Shown piece after piece: positions 1 through 6,725 of a stretch of 8,923 bases of DNA. Every line of letters begins with the position of its first letter. Positions within the stretch are counted from its first letter, which is position 1. Origin of the DNA: Burkholderiaceae bacterium (GTDB lineage: Bacteria; Pseudomonadota; Gammaproteobacteria; Burkholderiales; Burkholderiaceae); NCBI GenBank assembly GCA_947470165.1, contig CANISN010000054.1, forward strand, positions 1-8,923, written 5' to 3'. The notes under the pieces are model-generated. The model searched no databases, had not been told where the DNA came from, and saw only the letters and a program-made list of their open reading frames with translations. The position numbers and the translations under genes were made by a program.

Positions 1-2
1 CC

Positions 3-122
3 CTCAAATTTCTTATAGATATAGCCCTACATATTAAAGCGAGATGGGGGTCAGATGGGTATAATCCCCTCCTTCCTTTCCAATATCGATCCGTCGATGG
101 TTGGATTGGTTATTCCGCTTAG
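3..122 (+). other. Open frame entering from left edge, possible 3' end of an upstream gene
   Basis: A frame is open from the left edge for about 39 codons and stops at a TAG at 120-122, ending in residues VDGWIGYSA. If real, it is the tail of a same-strand gene lying 30 nt before the Rieske oxygenase start, which would be operon-like spacing. Against it, several codons look rare for this genome (ATA, CTA, AGA, CGA). An open run of this length is also easily found by chance in one of six frames. I do not recognise the peptide. The sequence left of the window would settle it. Confidence 0.22.
60..65 (+). promoter_or_regulatory. Perfect TATAAT hexamer, possible -10 box
   Basis: The hexamer matches the sigma-70 -10 consensus exactly and lies about 90 nt before the Rieske oxygenase start. 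No recognisable TTGACA-like -35 lies 16-18 nt upstream, and the three bases before it are GGG rather than an extended TGn. It would also fall inside the open frame at 3-122 if that frame is coding. This is a weak call resting on one hexamer. Confidence 0.2.
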
Positions 123-132
123 CTTCGGCTGA
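119..132 (+). other. Small hairpin with cUUCGg tetraloop upstream of the oxygenase
   Basis: The stem is TTAGC against GCTGA (one G-U pair) and closes on a TTCG loop with the C-G closing pair that makes UUCG tetraloops unusually stable. It ends about 20 nt before the ATG at 153, just ahead of the G-rich ribosome-binding region at 138-151. No T tract follows, so it is not an intrinsic terminator. It could be an mRNA 5' stabiliser or a chance structure. Confidence 0.35.
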
Positions 133-152
133 CGTTTTCGGGGGTGGGGAGA

Positions 153-1259
153 ATGACTAATCTGGCTACCGCGCAGCAGCTTGCGCCGTCCAATTTACAA
201 CTGCCGGTTTCGGCCTATTTTGACGTTGAACTTTATCAACGCGAAATTGAACTGCTTTTTAAGCAGGGTCCGGGCTATGTCGGTCACGAACTCATGGTGC
301 CTGAGATTGGCTCATATCAAACCCTGGTCTCAGAAAATGAAGGTCGCCTACTCGTTCGCAACCAGCAGGGTGTTGAGCTTCTCTCCAATGTATGTCGCCA
401 TCGCCAAGCACTGATGCTCAATGGCTCCGGAAAAGTAGATAATATTGTTTGCCCTCTGCATCGCTGGACCTACAATTTAAATGGCGAACTCTTGGGTGCA
501 CCCCATTTTGAAGATAAGCCCTGCCTTAATCTTGGCAAATCCCCATTACAGAACTGGCAAGGGCTTTTGTTTGAAGGCCCTCGCGATGTCCGTTCGGACC
601 TCGCCAAACTTGGCGTAGCCCAAGACCTGAAATTTGAAGGCTATGTTCTAGATCATGTTGAGGTCCATGAGTGCAATTACAACTGGAAAACTTTTATTGA
701 GGTCTACCTTGAGGACTATCACGTGGTGCCATTTCATCCGGGACTGGGTAAGTTTGTTTCTTGTGAAGACTTGCGTTGGGAATTCGGTGACTGGCATAGC
801 GTACAAACTGTCGGCATTCACAAAGATTTAGAGAAACCGGGCACACCCGTTTACCAAAAGTGGCATGAGGCGGTACTGCGCCACCACGAAGGCAAGACAC
901 CGCGCCATGGTGCAATCTGGCTCACCTACTACCCCAATGTGATGGTGGAGTGGTATCCCGGTGTTCTATGCGTCTCTACCTTACATCCAATAGGTCCAAA
1001 CAAAACACGCAATATTGTCGAGTTTTACTACCCTGAAGAAATCGCACTCTTTGAACGGGAGTATGTTGCAGCAGAGCGTGCAGCTTATATGGAAACCTGT
1101 ATTGAGGATGATGAGATTGCTGAGCGTATGGATGCAGGTCGTGCTGCCCTACTAGCTCGCGGTCAAAATGAAGTTGGTCCATATCAAAGCCCTATGGAGG
1201 ACGGTATGCAACATTTTCATGAGTGGTACCGTCGCGCTATGAACTATCCAGGCGCATAA
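153..1259 (+). CDS. Rieske non-haem iron oxygenase, alpha (catalytic) subunit
   Basis: The product is a 368-residue cytoplasmic oxygenase of the aromatic ring-hydroxylating alpha-subunit family (COG4638-like). The Rieske [2Fe-2S] domain (about 35-140) carries C81-R-H83 and C100-P-L-H103, the four cluster ligands. The catalytic domain (about 155-368) has the mononuclear iron motif LEDYH(x4)H with H190 and H195. The third ligand is probably D319 or D320 in CIEDDE. E187 occupies the position of the bridging Asp of naphthalene dioxygenase. Family members take electrons from a reductase or ferredoxin, and none is encoded here. The substrate cannot be read from sequence; aromatic acids, quaternary amines and others are known in the family. 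The ATG at 153 is preferred to an in-frame GTG at 144, but both sit in one G-rich tract (138-151), so the ribosome site does not decide cleanly. A sulfurtransferase gene follows after 38 nt and is probably cotranscribed. Confidence 0.9.
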   Translation: MTNLATAQQLAPSNLQLPVSAYFDVELYQREIELLFKQGPGYVGHELMVPEIGSYQTLVSENEGRLLVRNQQGVELLSNVCRHRQALMLNGSGKVDNIVCPLHRWTYNLNGELLGAPHFEDKPCLNLGKSPLQNWQGLLFEGPRDVRSDLAKLGVAQDLKFEGYVLDHVEVHECNYNWKTFIEVYLEDYHVVPFHPGLGKFVSCEDLRWEFGDWHSVQTVGIHKDLEKPGTPVYQKWHEAVLRHHEGKTPRHGAIWLTYYPNVMVEWYPGVLCVSTLHPIGPNKTRNIVEFYYPEEIALFEREYVAAERAAYMETCIEDDEIAERMDAGRAALLARGQNEVGPYQSPMEDGMQHFHEWYRRAMNYPGA

Positions 1260-1297
1260 TCTAGTAATACCCAACTCGCTCTCAACAGGAAGCCTTC

Positions 1298-2128
1298 ATG
1301 ACACCCCTCATCACTGCAAACCAGTTAGAAGAAATCATCAACAGCGGCGAGAATGTTTTACTCTGTGATTGCCGTTTTGATTTAGTCGATCCGCAAGCGG
1401 GTAAAAAAGCATATGAAGAAGGTCATATTCCGGGCGCTATTTATATCGATCTTGATCAAGATCTATCTGGTCCTACAACTGGAAAAAATGGGCGCCACCC
1501 ACTTCCCACTCCAGAAGCTTGGGCACAAACGAAGTCGCGCCTAGGGATAGATTCCAAAACTTTAGTGGTTGCCTACGACGGCCAAGGTTCCGTATATGCC
1601 AGCCGCTTATGGTGGATGCTCAAAGCAACCGGTCATGCCAATGTGCAAGTCTTAGATGGAGGTCTAGATACCTGGAACGGTCCAATTGGGACTAAGCCAC
1701 GTCAAGCGATACCCACTAATACGCCAGTACCAACCATGCCTTATGTTGGCTTAGTACTCGTCGAGAGCCTTGTAGAAAATCTTCAAAGTAAGAAGAATGT
1801 TGTAATCGATGCCAGAGCAAGCGATCGCTTCCATGGTCAAAACGAAACTTTAGATCCTGTCGGGGGGCACATCCCTGATGCACTGAATTATTGCTTTAGA
1901 GAAAATCTATCTGGCAAATCTTTCAAAACTCCAGAACAGTTGTACAAAGATTTTCATAATCTCTTAGGATCCACCAAGCCATCTGAAGTCATTCACCAAT
2001 GTGGCTCTGGAGTTACAGCTTGCCACAACTTACTCGCAATGGAAATTGCTGGGCTCAAAGGCTCACGACTCTATGCGGGTAGCTGGAGTGAATGGTGCTC
2101 TGACCCTAGTAGGCCAGTTGCGCTTTAG
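1298..2128 (+). CDS. sseA: 3-mercaptopyruvate sulfurtransferase (two-domain rhodanese)
   Basis: The product is 276 residues, the usual length for a tandem-rhodanese sulfurtransferase. The N-terminal rhodanese domain (about 5-130) is the non-catalytic one: it contains the GHIPGA and GRHPLP signatures, but Asp94 (YDGQGS) stands where an active cysteine would be. The C-terminal domain (about 150-276) carries the active loop C235-G-S-G-V-T-A. CGSGVT points to 3-mercaptopyruvate as sulfur donor, whereas thiosulfate rhodaneses usually have CRKGVT. The conserved GSWSEW motif lies near the end. It transfers sulfane sulfur via a Cys235 persulfide, with roles in cysteine breakdown, cyanide or thiol sulfuration. 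There is no signal peptide. AGGAAG at 1287-1292, 5 nt before the ATG, supports the start. It is probably the second gene of a pair with the Rieske oxygenase. Its last 4 nt overlap the convergent ZIP transporter gene. The exact donor is inferred from the loop. Confidence 0.88.
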   Translation: MTPLITANQLEEIINSGENVLLCDCRFDLVDPQAGKKAYEEGHIPGAIYIDLDQDLSGPTTGKNGRHPLPTPEAWAQTKSRLGIDSKTLVVAYDGQGSVYASRLWWMLKATGHANVQVLDGGLDTWNGPIGTKPRQAIPTNTPVPTMPYVGLVLVESLVENLQSKKNVVIDARASDRFHGQNETLDPVGGHIPDALNYCFRENLSGKSFKTPEQLYKDFHNLLGSTKPSEVIHQCGSGVTACHNLLAMEIAGLKGSRLYAGSWSEWCSDPSRPVAL

Positions 2129-2898
2129 TGCAGTAGCGACAACAGAACAACAAAGCCAACGCCGCAAGCAATCAAGATCGTTTGACGCAAGGATTCAGCC
2201 CAATGCGGGCGGCGATGCATTTGTGGAATGAGATCACTCACAGCAATATAAATAAAACTACTCGATGCAATGACCAATAGGTAAGGCATTGCGCCTTGGG
2301 CTTTTTCTAAGAAGAAATAGGCCAGTACACCGCCAAGTACTGCAGATAAGCCACAAATGAGGTTGTAGAACAAAGCGCGCGTTCGGGAGAAGCCTGCATT
2401 GAGCAGCACAATGAAATCCCCAATTTCTTGTGGAATTTCATGAGCAATGATGGCAATCGCAGTAAAAATACCCACTTGGTAATCAGCCATAAATGCGGCG
2501 GCAATCAAAACTCCATCCACAAAATTATGCAGCCCGTCGCCTACTAAAATCATCCAACCACTCCGACCCGCCACTTCTGCATCATGCCCATGGTGGTGAC
2601 CATGACCATCACCTTCGTGATGATGATTGTGACGCAATAGAGCAATTTTCTCGAGCAAGAAGAAGCCAAGGAGGCCTGCAAGCAAAGTAGCAAATAACAA
2701 CTGAGGGCTTACTTCAGGCATCGTAAAAGCCTCAGGTAAAGAGTGTAGGAAGGCAGTGGCCAGCAAAATACCGACCGATACGCTCACCATGCCATGAACC
2801 ATCTTTGACAGCAAAGACAAAGAAAAACTTGCAGCAATGAGAACGCTGGCTGTTCCTGCCAAGGCCGTTACTAACAAGATGCTTTGTAGTACTGACAT
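2125..2898 (-). CDS. ZIP family divalent metal transporter
   Basis: The product is a 257-residue inner-membrane protein with about eight hydrophobic segments (roughly 5-27, 35-54, 66-84, 115-138, 142-166, 173-196, 202-222, 238-256). It belongs to the ZIP (SLC39) family, which moves Zn2+, Fe2+ or Mn2+ into the cytoplasm. The metal-site helices are visible as HNFVDG (124-129) and HEIPQEIGD (153-161). The latter resembles the LIV-1 branch HEIPHE motif, with Gln157 in place of the second His. The cytoplasmic loop between segments 3 and 4 is histidine-rich (90-105, ten His in sixteen residues), as is common for a metal-sensing or metal-delivery loop. The ATG lies 5 nt after the stop of the hydrolase gene, so translation is probably coupled; the nearest SD-like GGAG is 13 nt upstream and badly placed. 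It is the last gene of a polA-hydrolase-ZIP run. Metal specificity is not readable from sequence. Confidence 0.92.
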   Translation of the reverse strand: MSVLQSILLVTALAGTASVLIAASFSLSLLSKMVHGMVSVSVGILLATAFLHSLPEAFTMPEVSPQLLFATLLAGLLGFFLLEKIALLRHNHHHEGDGHGHHHGHDAEVAGRSGWMILVGDGLHNFVDGVLIAAAFMADYQVGIFTAIAIIAHEIPQEIGDFIVLLNAGFSRTRALFYNLICGLSAVLGGVLAYFFLEKAQGAMPYLLVIASSSFIYIAVSDLIPQMHRRPHWAESLRQTILIACGVGFVVLLSLLH

Positions 2899-2903
2899 AT
2901 AGA

Positions 2904-3800
2904 TTACGCCACTCCGTTTTTCTTAAACCAAGCCACACATTTTTCCCAACCGTCCTTAGCGGGACCTTCGCGATAAGTTGCACGATAGTCCGCATGGAAA
3001 GCATGGGGTGCATCTGGGTAGATTTCAAAAAGAGAGGCTTTAGCTGCTGGATTTTTTGGAGCTGCTTTTGCAAGCGCCTCACGCATTTGCTCAACACTCT
3101 CCAAGGAGATGCCCGTATCAGCACCACCATACAAACCCAACACCGGAGCCTTCAGTTCGGCTGCGATATCCACTGGATGGCGCGGACTATTTTCAGTTTT
3201 CTCGCCAATGATACGACCATACCAAGCCACACCTGCACGCACCTGAGGAAGTGTTGCAGACAACCAAGTAATCCGCCCGCCCCAACAAAATCCAGTGACG
3301 CCCACCTTTTTCAAATCGCCGCCATTTTTACCAGCCCAAACTAATGCAGCCTGTAAGTCATTTAGCACTTGTGAATCTGGAGTCTGTGCCACGATATTTT
3401 TCTGAATTTCAGCGACAGTTCCGAAGGTGTTGGGATCGCCAGCTCGGGTAAAAAATTCTGGCGCAATTGCTAGATAACCTAGCTTGGCAAAACGTCTAGT
3501 GACATCAGCAATATATTCATGCACACCAAAGATTTCACTGGCGACAATCACAATTGGCAATTTCGCTTTTGCTTTATCTGGAAGCGAAACATAGGCAGGC
3601 ATCTGAAAACTACCTACTGGAATCATTTGCTCACCCGCTTTAATACCAGTGAAGTCTGTTTCAATCGCTGCAGCCATCACAGGCTCTGAAGCTGTAACAA
3701 AGCCAACACCGATAGATGTGGCAGTGATAGCGGAAGCTTTCATAAAACTTCTTCTATCTGCTGCTACTGTCTGTATATCTTGCTCTGTTTTTTTTGTCAT
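2904..3800 (-). CDS. Dienelactone hydrolase family protein with Tat signal peptide
   Basis: The product is a 298-residue alpha/beta hydrolase of the dienelactone hydrolase (DLH, PF01738-like) family. The Cys-Asp-His triad is visible: Cys172 in GFCWGG, Asp228 in YGGAD and His266 in APHAFH. The conserved ASEIFGV strand carries Glu89, which in DLH interacts with the nucleophilic cysteine. The N-terminus has a twin-arginine motif R16-R17-S-F-M-K followed by a hydrophobic stretch and an Ala-rich end near MAAA (42-45), so folded export to the periplasm is expected. The substrate is unknown; members cleave dienelactones and other esters. The start at 3800 is chosen because GGAG lies 6 nt upstream and it puts the Tat motif at residue 16. 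An ATG at 3860 is in frame but overlaps polA. The gene lies 22 nt after polA and 5 nt before the ZIP gene, and is probably cotranscribed. Codons 2-5 contain an eight-A run. Confidence 0.9.
   Translation of the reverse strand: MTKKTEQDIQTVAADRRSFMKASAITATSIGVGFVTASEPVMAAAIETDFTGIKAGEQMIPVGSFQMPAYVSLPDKAKAKLPIVIVASEIFGVHEYIADVTRRFAKLGYLAIAPEFFTRAGDPNTFGTVAEIQKNIVAQTPDSQVLNDLQAALVWAGKNGGDLKKVGVTGFCWGGRITWLSATLPQVRAGVAWYGRIIGEKTENSPRHPVDIAAELKAPVLGLYGGADTGISLESVEQMREALAKAAPKNPAAKASLFEIYPDAPHAFHADYRATYREGPAKDGWEKCVAWFKKNGVA
3788..3795 (-). repeat. Eight-A homopolymer in codons 2-5 of the Tat hydrolase gene
   Basis: The coding strand reads ATGACA, then A-rich codons, giving eight consecutive A residues directly after the start. 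Runs of this length can be sites of transcriptional slippage or of indel variation. Here any single-base change would put almost the whole protein out of frame. Confidence 0.6.
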
Positions 3801-3804
3801 CTTT

Positions 3805-3810
3805 GTCTCC
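3805..3810 (-). promoter_or_regulatory. Shine-Dalgarno site fixing the hydrolase start
   Basis: GGAGAC on the minus strand lies in the 22 nt between the polA stop and the hydrolase ATG at 3800. GGAG (3807-3810) is 6 nt from the ATG. This decides the start against the in-frame upstream ATG at 3858-3860, which lies inside polA. Confidence 0.7.
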
Positions 3811-3822
3811 AAATGTATATCC

Positions 3823-6651
3823 TCAATGTGCTTCTTCCCAATTATCGCCAATCCCAACACCTACTACCAATGGAACCTTAAGCTGGGCTACCTTGCACAT
3901 TAAGTCAGGTAACTTTGCCTGCAAAAGTTCTAACTCGTCCAAGGGTACGTCAAATACCAATTCATCATGCACTTGGAGCAACATACGAGTCTTTAATTGC
4001 TCCTTTTCAAGCCAGTTCTCTACCGCAATCATGGCTAACTTGATCAAGTCAGCAGCAGTACCTTGCATCGGCGCATTAATTGCAGCACGCTCTGCGCCCT
4101 GACGACGGGGGCCATTTGAACCCTTGATCTCTGGCAACCACAAGCGGCGACCAAAAACTGTCTCCACATAGCCATTCTCCCGCGCTTCCAAGCGAGTGCG
4201 CTCCATATATTGGGCAACCCCTGGATACCGGTCGAAATACTTAGCAATGTAGTTTTGTGCTGCTGAACGCTCAATACCTAAATTTCCAGCCAACCCAAAA
4301 GCGCTCATGCCATAGATCAAGCCAAAGTTAATCACCTTTGCATAACGACGCTGCTCTGAAATGACGGCTTCTAGTGGTACACCAAAAATCTCCGCAGCAG
4401 TAGCCTGGTGCACATCCTTACCAGCAGCGAATGCAGCTAATAAATTTTCATCCTCAGCAATGTGCGCCATGATGCGCAATTCAATTTGGGAATAGTCGGC
4501 TGATACTAGCTTACAACCCTCTGCCGGAATAAACGCTTCTCGAATACGACGCCCCTCTTCTGTTCGTACGGGAATATTTTGCAAATTCGGCTCGCTAGAT
4601 GCCAAGCGTCCTGTCACTGCAGTCGCTTGAGAAAAATTGGTGTGAACGCGCCCAGTCTTGGGATCTGCCATCCGTGGCAGCTTCTCGATATAGGTCGACA
4701 TCAATTTAGCTAAGCTACGGTAATCTAAGATGCGCGCTGGCAAAGGGTAATCTTCGGCCAACTTCTGCAAGACCTCTTCATCGGTTGACGGAGCGCCCGA
4801 TGGCGTCTTCTTAATCACTGGAAGCCCTAACTGCCCAAATAAAATTTCTGCAATCTGCTTGGGAGATTGAATGTTGAACGGTTGGCCTGCAAGCTTATGA
4901 ATCTCCCCCTCTAATCCAAGAAGGCGCTTACCGACTTCTTGGCCTTGTTGGGATAACAATGCCGAATCAATCCGAATACCGTTACGCTCCATAATTCCCA
5001 AGACACGCATAGCTGGCATCTCAATATTTTCATAGACGTAGAGCAATCCGGGGCTTTTCTGAATTTGTGGCCATAAAGCTAAATGTAAGCGCAGCGTAAT
5101 ATCGGCATCTTCAGCTGCGTAATCTGTCGCGATCTTCAAATCGACTTGATCAAAACCGATCTGGTGAACGCCTTTTCCGCAAACCTCTTCATAACGAATC
5201 GTTTTCATGCCAAGGTGTCGTTCGGCCAAGCTATCCATATTGTGCGGCATATGGGATTCAAGCACATAGGACTCGAGCAAGGTATCAAACTGAATACCTT
5301 GCAAGGTTATTCCATAGTTAGCAAAAATATGCGCGTCGTACTTTAAGTTTTGCCCTACCTTGAAATGCGTAGAGCTCTCGAGCCATGGCTTTAGTTTGGC
5401 CAAGACTAACTCCCGACTGAGTTGATCTTCTCCGTTCCGATGTGCTACTGGTATGTAGCAAGCCTCCCCAGGAGATGAGCAAAGGGAGATACCTACGAGC
5501 TCTGCAGCTAGTGCGTCCAAGCCGGTAGTCTCCGTGTCTACGGCAGTTAACTTTGCATTCTCAATCTTTTTTAGCCAACGCTCTAATGCAGCCTCATCGA
5601 CAACACATTCATAGCGCCTCGCAATTGCGTCTTGGAGATCAGTGGTCTCTTGCGATAAGGCTATTGTCGCTTCGGTAGCAGTGGGACCAAATTTCTTGAT
5701 TGAGGTTTTTATATCTTCTTCAGTAGTATTTTTAATGGGACTTCCAGCCAAATCAAAGCTGGCGCTTAGTTCAGCGCTTGACCCACCAAGCTGTTTCTCC
5801 ACATCACGAAGCCAAGTTTTAAATGCATAGCGCTCAAATAGTTCACGTAAAAGTGGCGCGTCTTCTGGTTTCGCATGAAGATCATCTAAGCCAGGCAAAT
5901 GGAAAGATAAATCACAATCCGTTTTGACTGTAATGAGTTGGCGCGCTTGTGGAAGCCACTGCAAACTATTACGCAAGTTCTCTCCCACTACACCCTTTAC
6001 TTGATCGGCATTCGCCATCAAGTTATCCAAGTCACCAAACTCAGCCAACCATTTATTAGCGGTTTTGGGGCCAGCTTTAGGAACGCCGGGCACGTTATCA
6101 ACAGTATCACCAATGATTGAGAGGTAATCTACGATTCGCTCTGGTGGTACGCCAAATTTTTCGATCACGCCAGCTATATCTAACTTTTCATTAGTCATCG
6201 TATTAATTAGAGTGACAGAGGGATTCACTAATTGAGCCAAATCTTTGTCGCCGGTAGAAATAATTGTTTCCCAGCCAGCTTGGGTCGCCTGGCAAGCTAA
6301 GGTTCCAATCACATCATCTGCTTCAACCCCAGAAACCATCAATACTGGCCAGCCCAAGGCCTTAACCATCGCATGAATCGGCTCAATCTGCTTTACCAAA
6401 TCTTCTGGCATGGGAGACCGATGAGCCTTGTACTCTGAATACATTTCATCTCGGAAAGTCTTCCCTTTAGCATCGAAAACACAGGCAATATGGTCAGCCT
6501 TGAGTTCCGAGCGAGCTCGGCGCATCATATTCACCATTCCATAGATAGCCCCTGTTGGATCACCTGTCCCATTTCTGAGGTCTGGCATAGCATGAAAGGC
6601 ACGATAAAGGTAGCTAGAACCGTCTACCAACAAGAGTCTATGTTTAGTCAT
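3823..6651 (-). CDS. polA: DNA polymerase I, full length with 5'-3' and 3'-5' exonuclease
   Basis: The product is 942 residues (E. coli PolA is 928). It fills gaps, removes RNA primers and supports excision repair. The 5'-nuclease domain (about 1-290) has VDGSSYLYRAFH, GVEADD, STGDKD and GDTVDNVPG. A poorly conserved linker (about 290-345) leads to the proofreading domain (about 360-530), whose motifs are intact: DTET (D372, E374), NLKYD (D439) and YAAED (Y511, D515). The polymerase domain has motif A SADYSQIELR (D719), motif B RRYAKVINFGLIYG (K772, Y780) and motif C VHDE (D896). No catalytic residue seems lost, unlike the many PolA proteins without active proofreading. The ATG at 6651 begins MTKHRLLLVDGSS, the usual family start. 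The frame remains open to a TTG at 6699, but only a weak GCGGT precedes the ATG, while a perfect AGGAGG sits about 50 nt upstream. It is the first gene of a minus-strand run with the hydrolase and ZIP genes and is divergent from the DUF2782-thrB group. Confidence 0.97.
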   Translation of the reverse strand: MTKHRLLLVDGSSYLYRAFHAMPDLRNGTGDPTGAIYGMVNMMRRARSELKADHIACVFDAKGKTFRDEMYSEYKAHRSPMPEDLVKQIEPIHAMVKALGWPVLMVSGVEADDVIGTLACQATQAGWETIISTGDKDLAQLVNPSVTLINTMTNEKLDIAGVIEKFGVPPERIVDYLSIIGDTVDNVPGVPKAGPKTANKWLAEFGDLDNLMANADQVKGVVGENLRNSLQWLPQARQLITVKTDCDLSFHLPGLDDLHAKPEDAPLLRELFERYAFKTWLRDVEKQLGGSSAELSASFDLAGSPIKNTTEEDIKTSIKKFGPTATEATIALSQETTDLQDAIARRYECVVDEAALERWLKKIENAKLTAVDTETTGLDALAAELVGISLCSSPGEACYIPVAHRNGEDQLSRELVLAKLKPWLESSTHFKVGQNLKYDAHIFANYGITLQGIQFDTLLESYVLESHMPHNMDSLAERHLGMKTIRYEEVCGKGVHQIGFDQVDLKIATDYAAEDADITLRLHLALWPQIQKSPGLLYVYENIEMPAMRVLGIMERNGIRIDSALLSQQGQEVGKRLLGLEGEIHKLAGQPFNIQSPKQIAEILFGQLGLPVIKKTPSGAPSTDEEVLQKLAEDYPLPARILDYRSLAKLMSTYIEKLPRMADPKTGRVHTNFSQATAVTGRLASSEPNLQNIPVRTEEGRRIREAFIPAEGCKLVSADYSQIELRIMAHIAEDENLLAAFAAGKDVHQATAAEIFGVPLEAVISEQRRYAKVINFGLIYGMSAFGLAGNLGIERSAAQNYIAKYFDRYPGVAQYMERTRLEARENGYVETVFGRRLWLPEIKGSNGPRRQGAERAAINAPMQGTAADLIKLAMIAVENWLEKEQLKTRMLLQVHDELVFDVPLDELELLQAKLPDLMCKVAQLKVPLVVGVGIGDNWEEAH

Positions 6652-6680
6652 ACCGCAATCGTACAATCTAGTTGCTAACT

Positions 6681-6695
6681 GCCTAAAGATCAGGC
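6681..6695 (-). repeat. Short inverted repeat in the polA leader
   Basis: GCCT and AGGC flank a 7-nt centre, between the AGGAGG and the polA ATG. The four-base arms are weak alone, but folding would shorten the distance between the strong Shine-Dalgarno and the ATG. No T tract follows, so it is not a terminator. Confidence 0.25.
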
Positions 6696-6701
6696 TCAAA
6701 T

Positions 6702-6707
6702 CCTCCT
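6702..6707 (-). promoter_or_regulatory. Perfect AGGAGG in the polA leader, misplaced for the ATG
   Basis: The minus strand carries AGGAGG whose end is 50 nt from the polA ATG at 6651, too far to serve it. It is only 2 nt from an in-frame TTG (6699) and 8 nt from an in-frame CTG (6693). An upstream CCTC (complement of 6713-6716) could pair with its GAGG and hide it. It may mark a non-canonical polA start, a standby ribosome site, or nothing. Confidence 0.4.
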
Positions 6708-6725
6708 AAAAAGAGGTCTAAAAAG
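6706..6725. repeat. Direct repeat of CTAAAAAG with 12-bp period in a divergent intergenic region
   Basis: CTAAAAAG occurs at 6706-6713 and again at 6718-6725, separated by AGGT, and the second copy is followed by GTGA. The pair lies in the 81-bp region between the divergent polA and DUF2782 starts. It adjoins the AGGAGG of the polA side and the AAGGTG ribosome site of the plus-strand gene. It could be a regulator-binding pair one helical turn apart or a small tandem duplication of a ribosome-site region. Confidence 0.5.

Noticed and set aside
78..102. ATCGA/TCGAT inverted repeat in the leader region as an operator
   Set aside because: The arms are five bases around a 4-nt centre, short enough to be chance, with no second copy nearby.
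144..152. GTG start for the Rieske oxygenase
   Set aside because: It adds only MGR. The ATG at 153 is the better start codon, although the ribosome site is ambiguous between them.
2560..2640. Apparent small repeat array in the GGTGGTGACCATGACC-like region
   Set aside because: It is low-complexity coding sequence for the ZIP histidine loop, not a CRISPR or regulatory repeat.
2493..2690. Plus-strand frame opposite the ZIP gene with a HAHGGDHDHH-like stretch
   Set aside because: The histidines arise from the repetitive His/Gly/Asp codons of the ZIP loop read from the other strand.
2732..3130. 132-codon minus-strand open frame across the ZIP-hydrolase junction
   Set aside because: It is a shadow of two well-supported genes on the same strand in another frame, with no domain, and would need both real genes to be wrong.
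153..3800. Aromatic-degradation cluster (Rieske oxygenase plus dienelactone hydrolase)
   Set aside because: The genes are on opposite strands, there is no reductase, dehydrogenase or ring-cleavage gene, and the hydrolase carries a Tat signal, so a shared cytoplasmic pathway is unlikely.
3801..3860. N-terminal extension of the Tat hydrolase to an in-frame ATG at 3858-3860
   Set aside because: It would overlap the 3' end of polA, displace the Tat motif from the N-terminus and ignore the well-spaced GGAG before the ATG at 3800.
3794..4102. Plus-strand open frame antisense to the polA 3' end
   Set aside because: Its Ser/Thr/Asn-rich composition is what antisense reading of polA gives. No ribosome site or recognisable motif.
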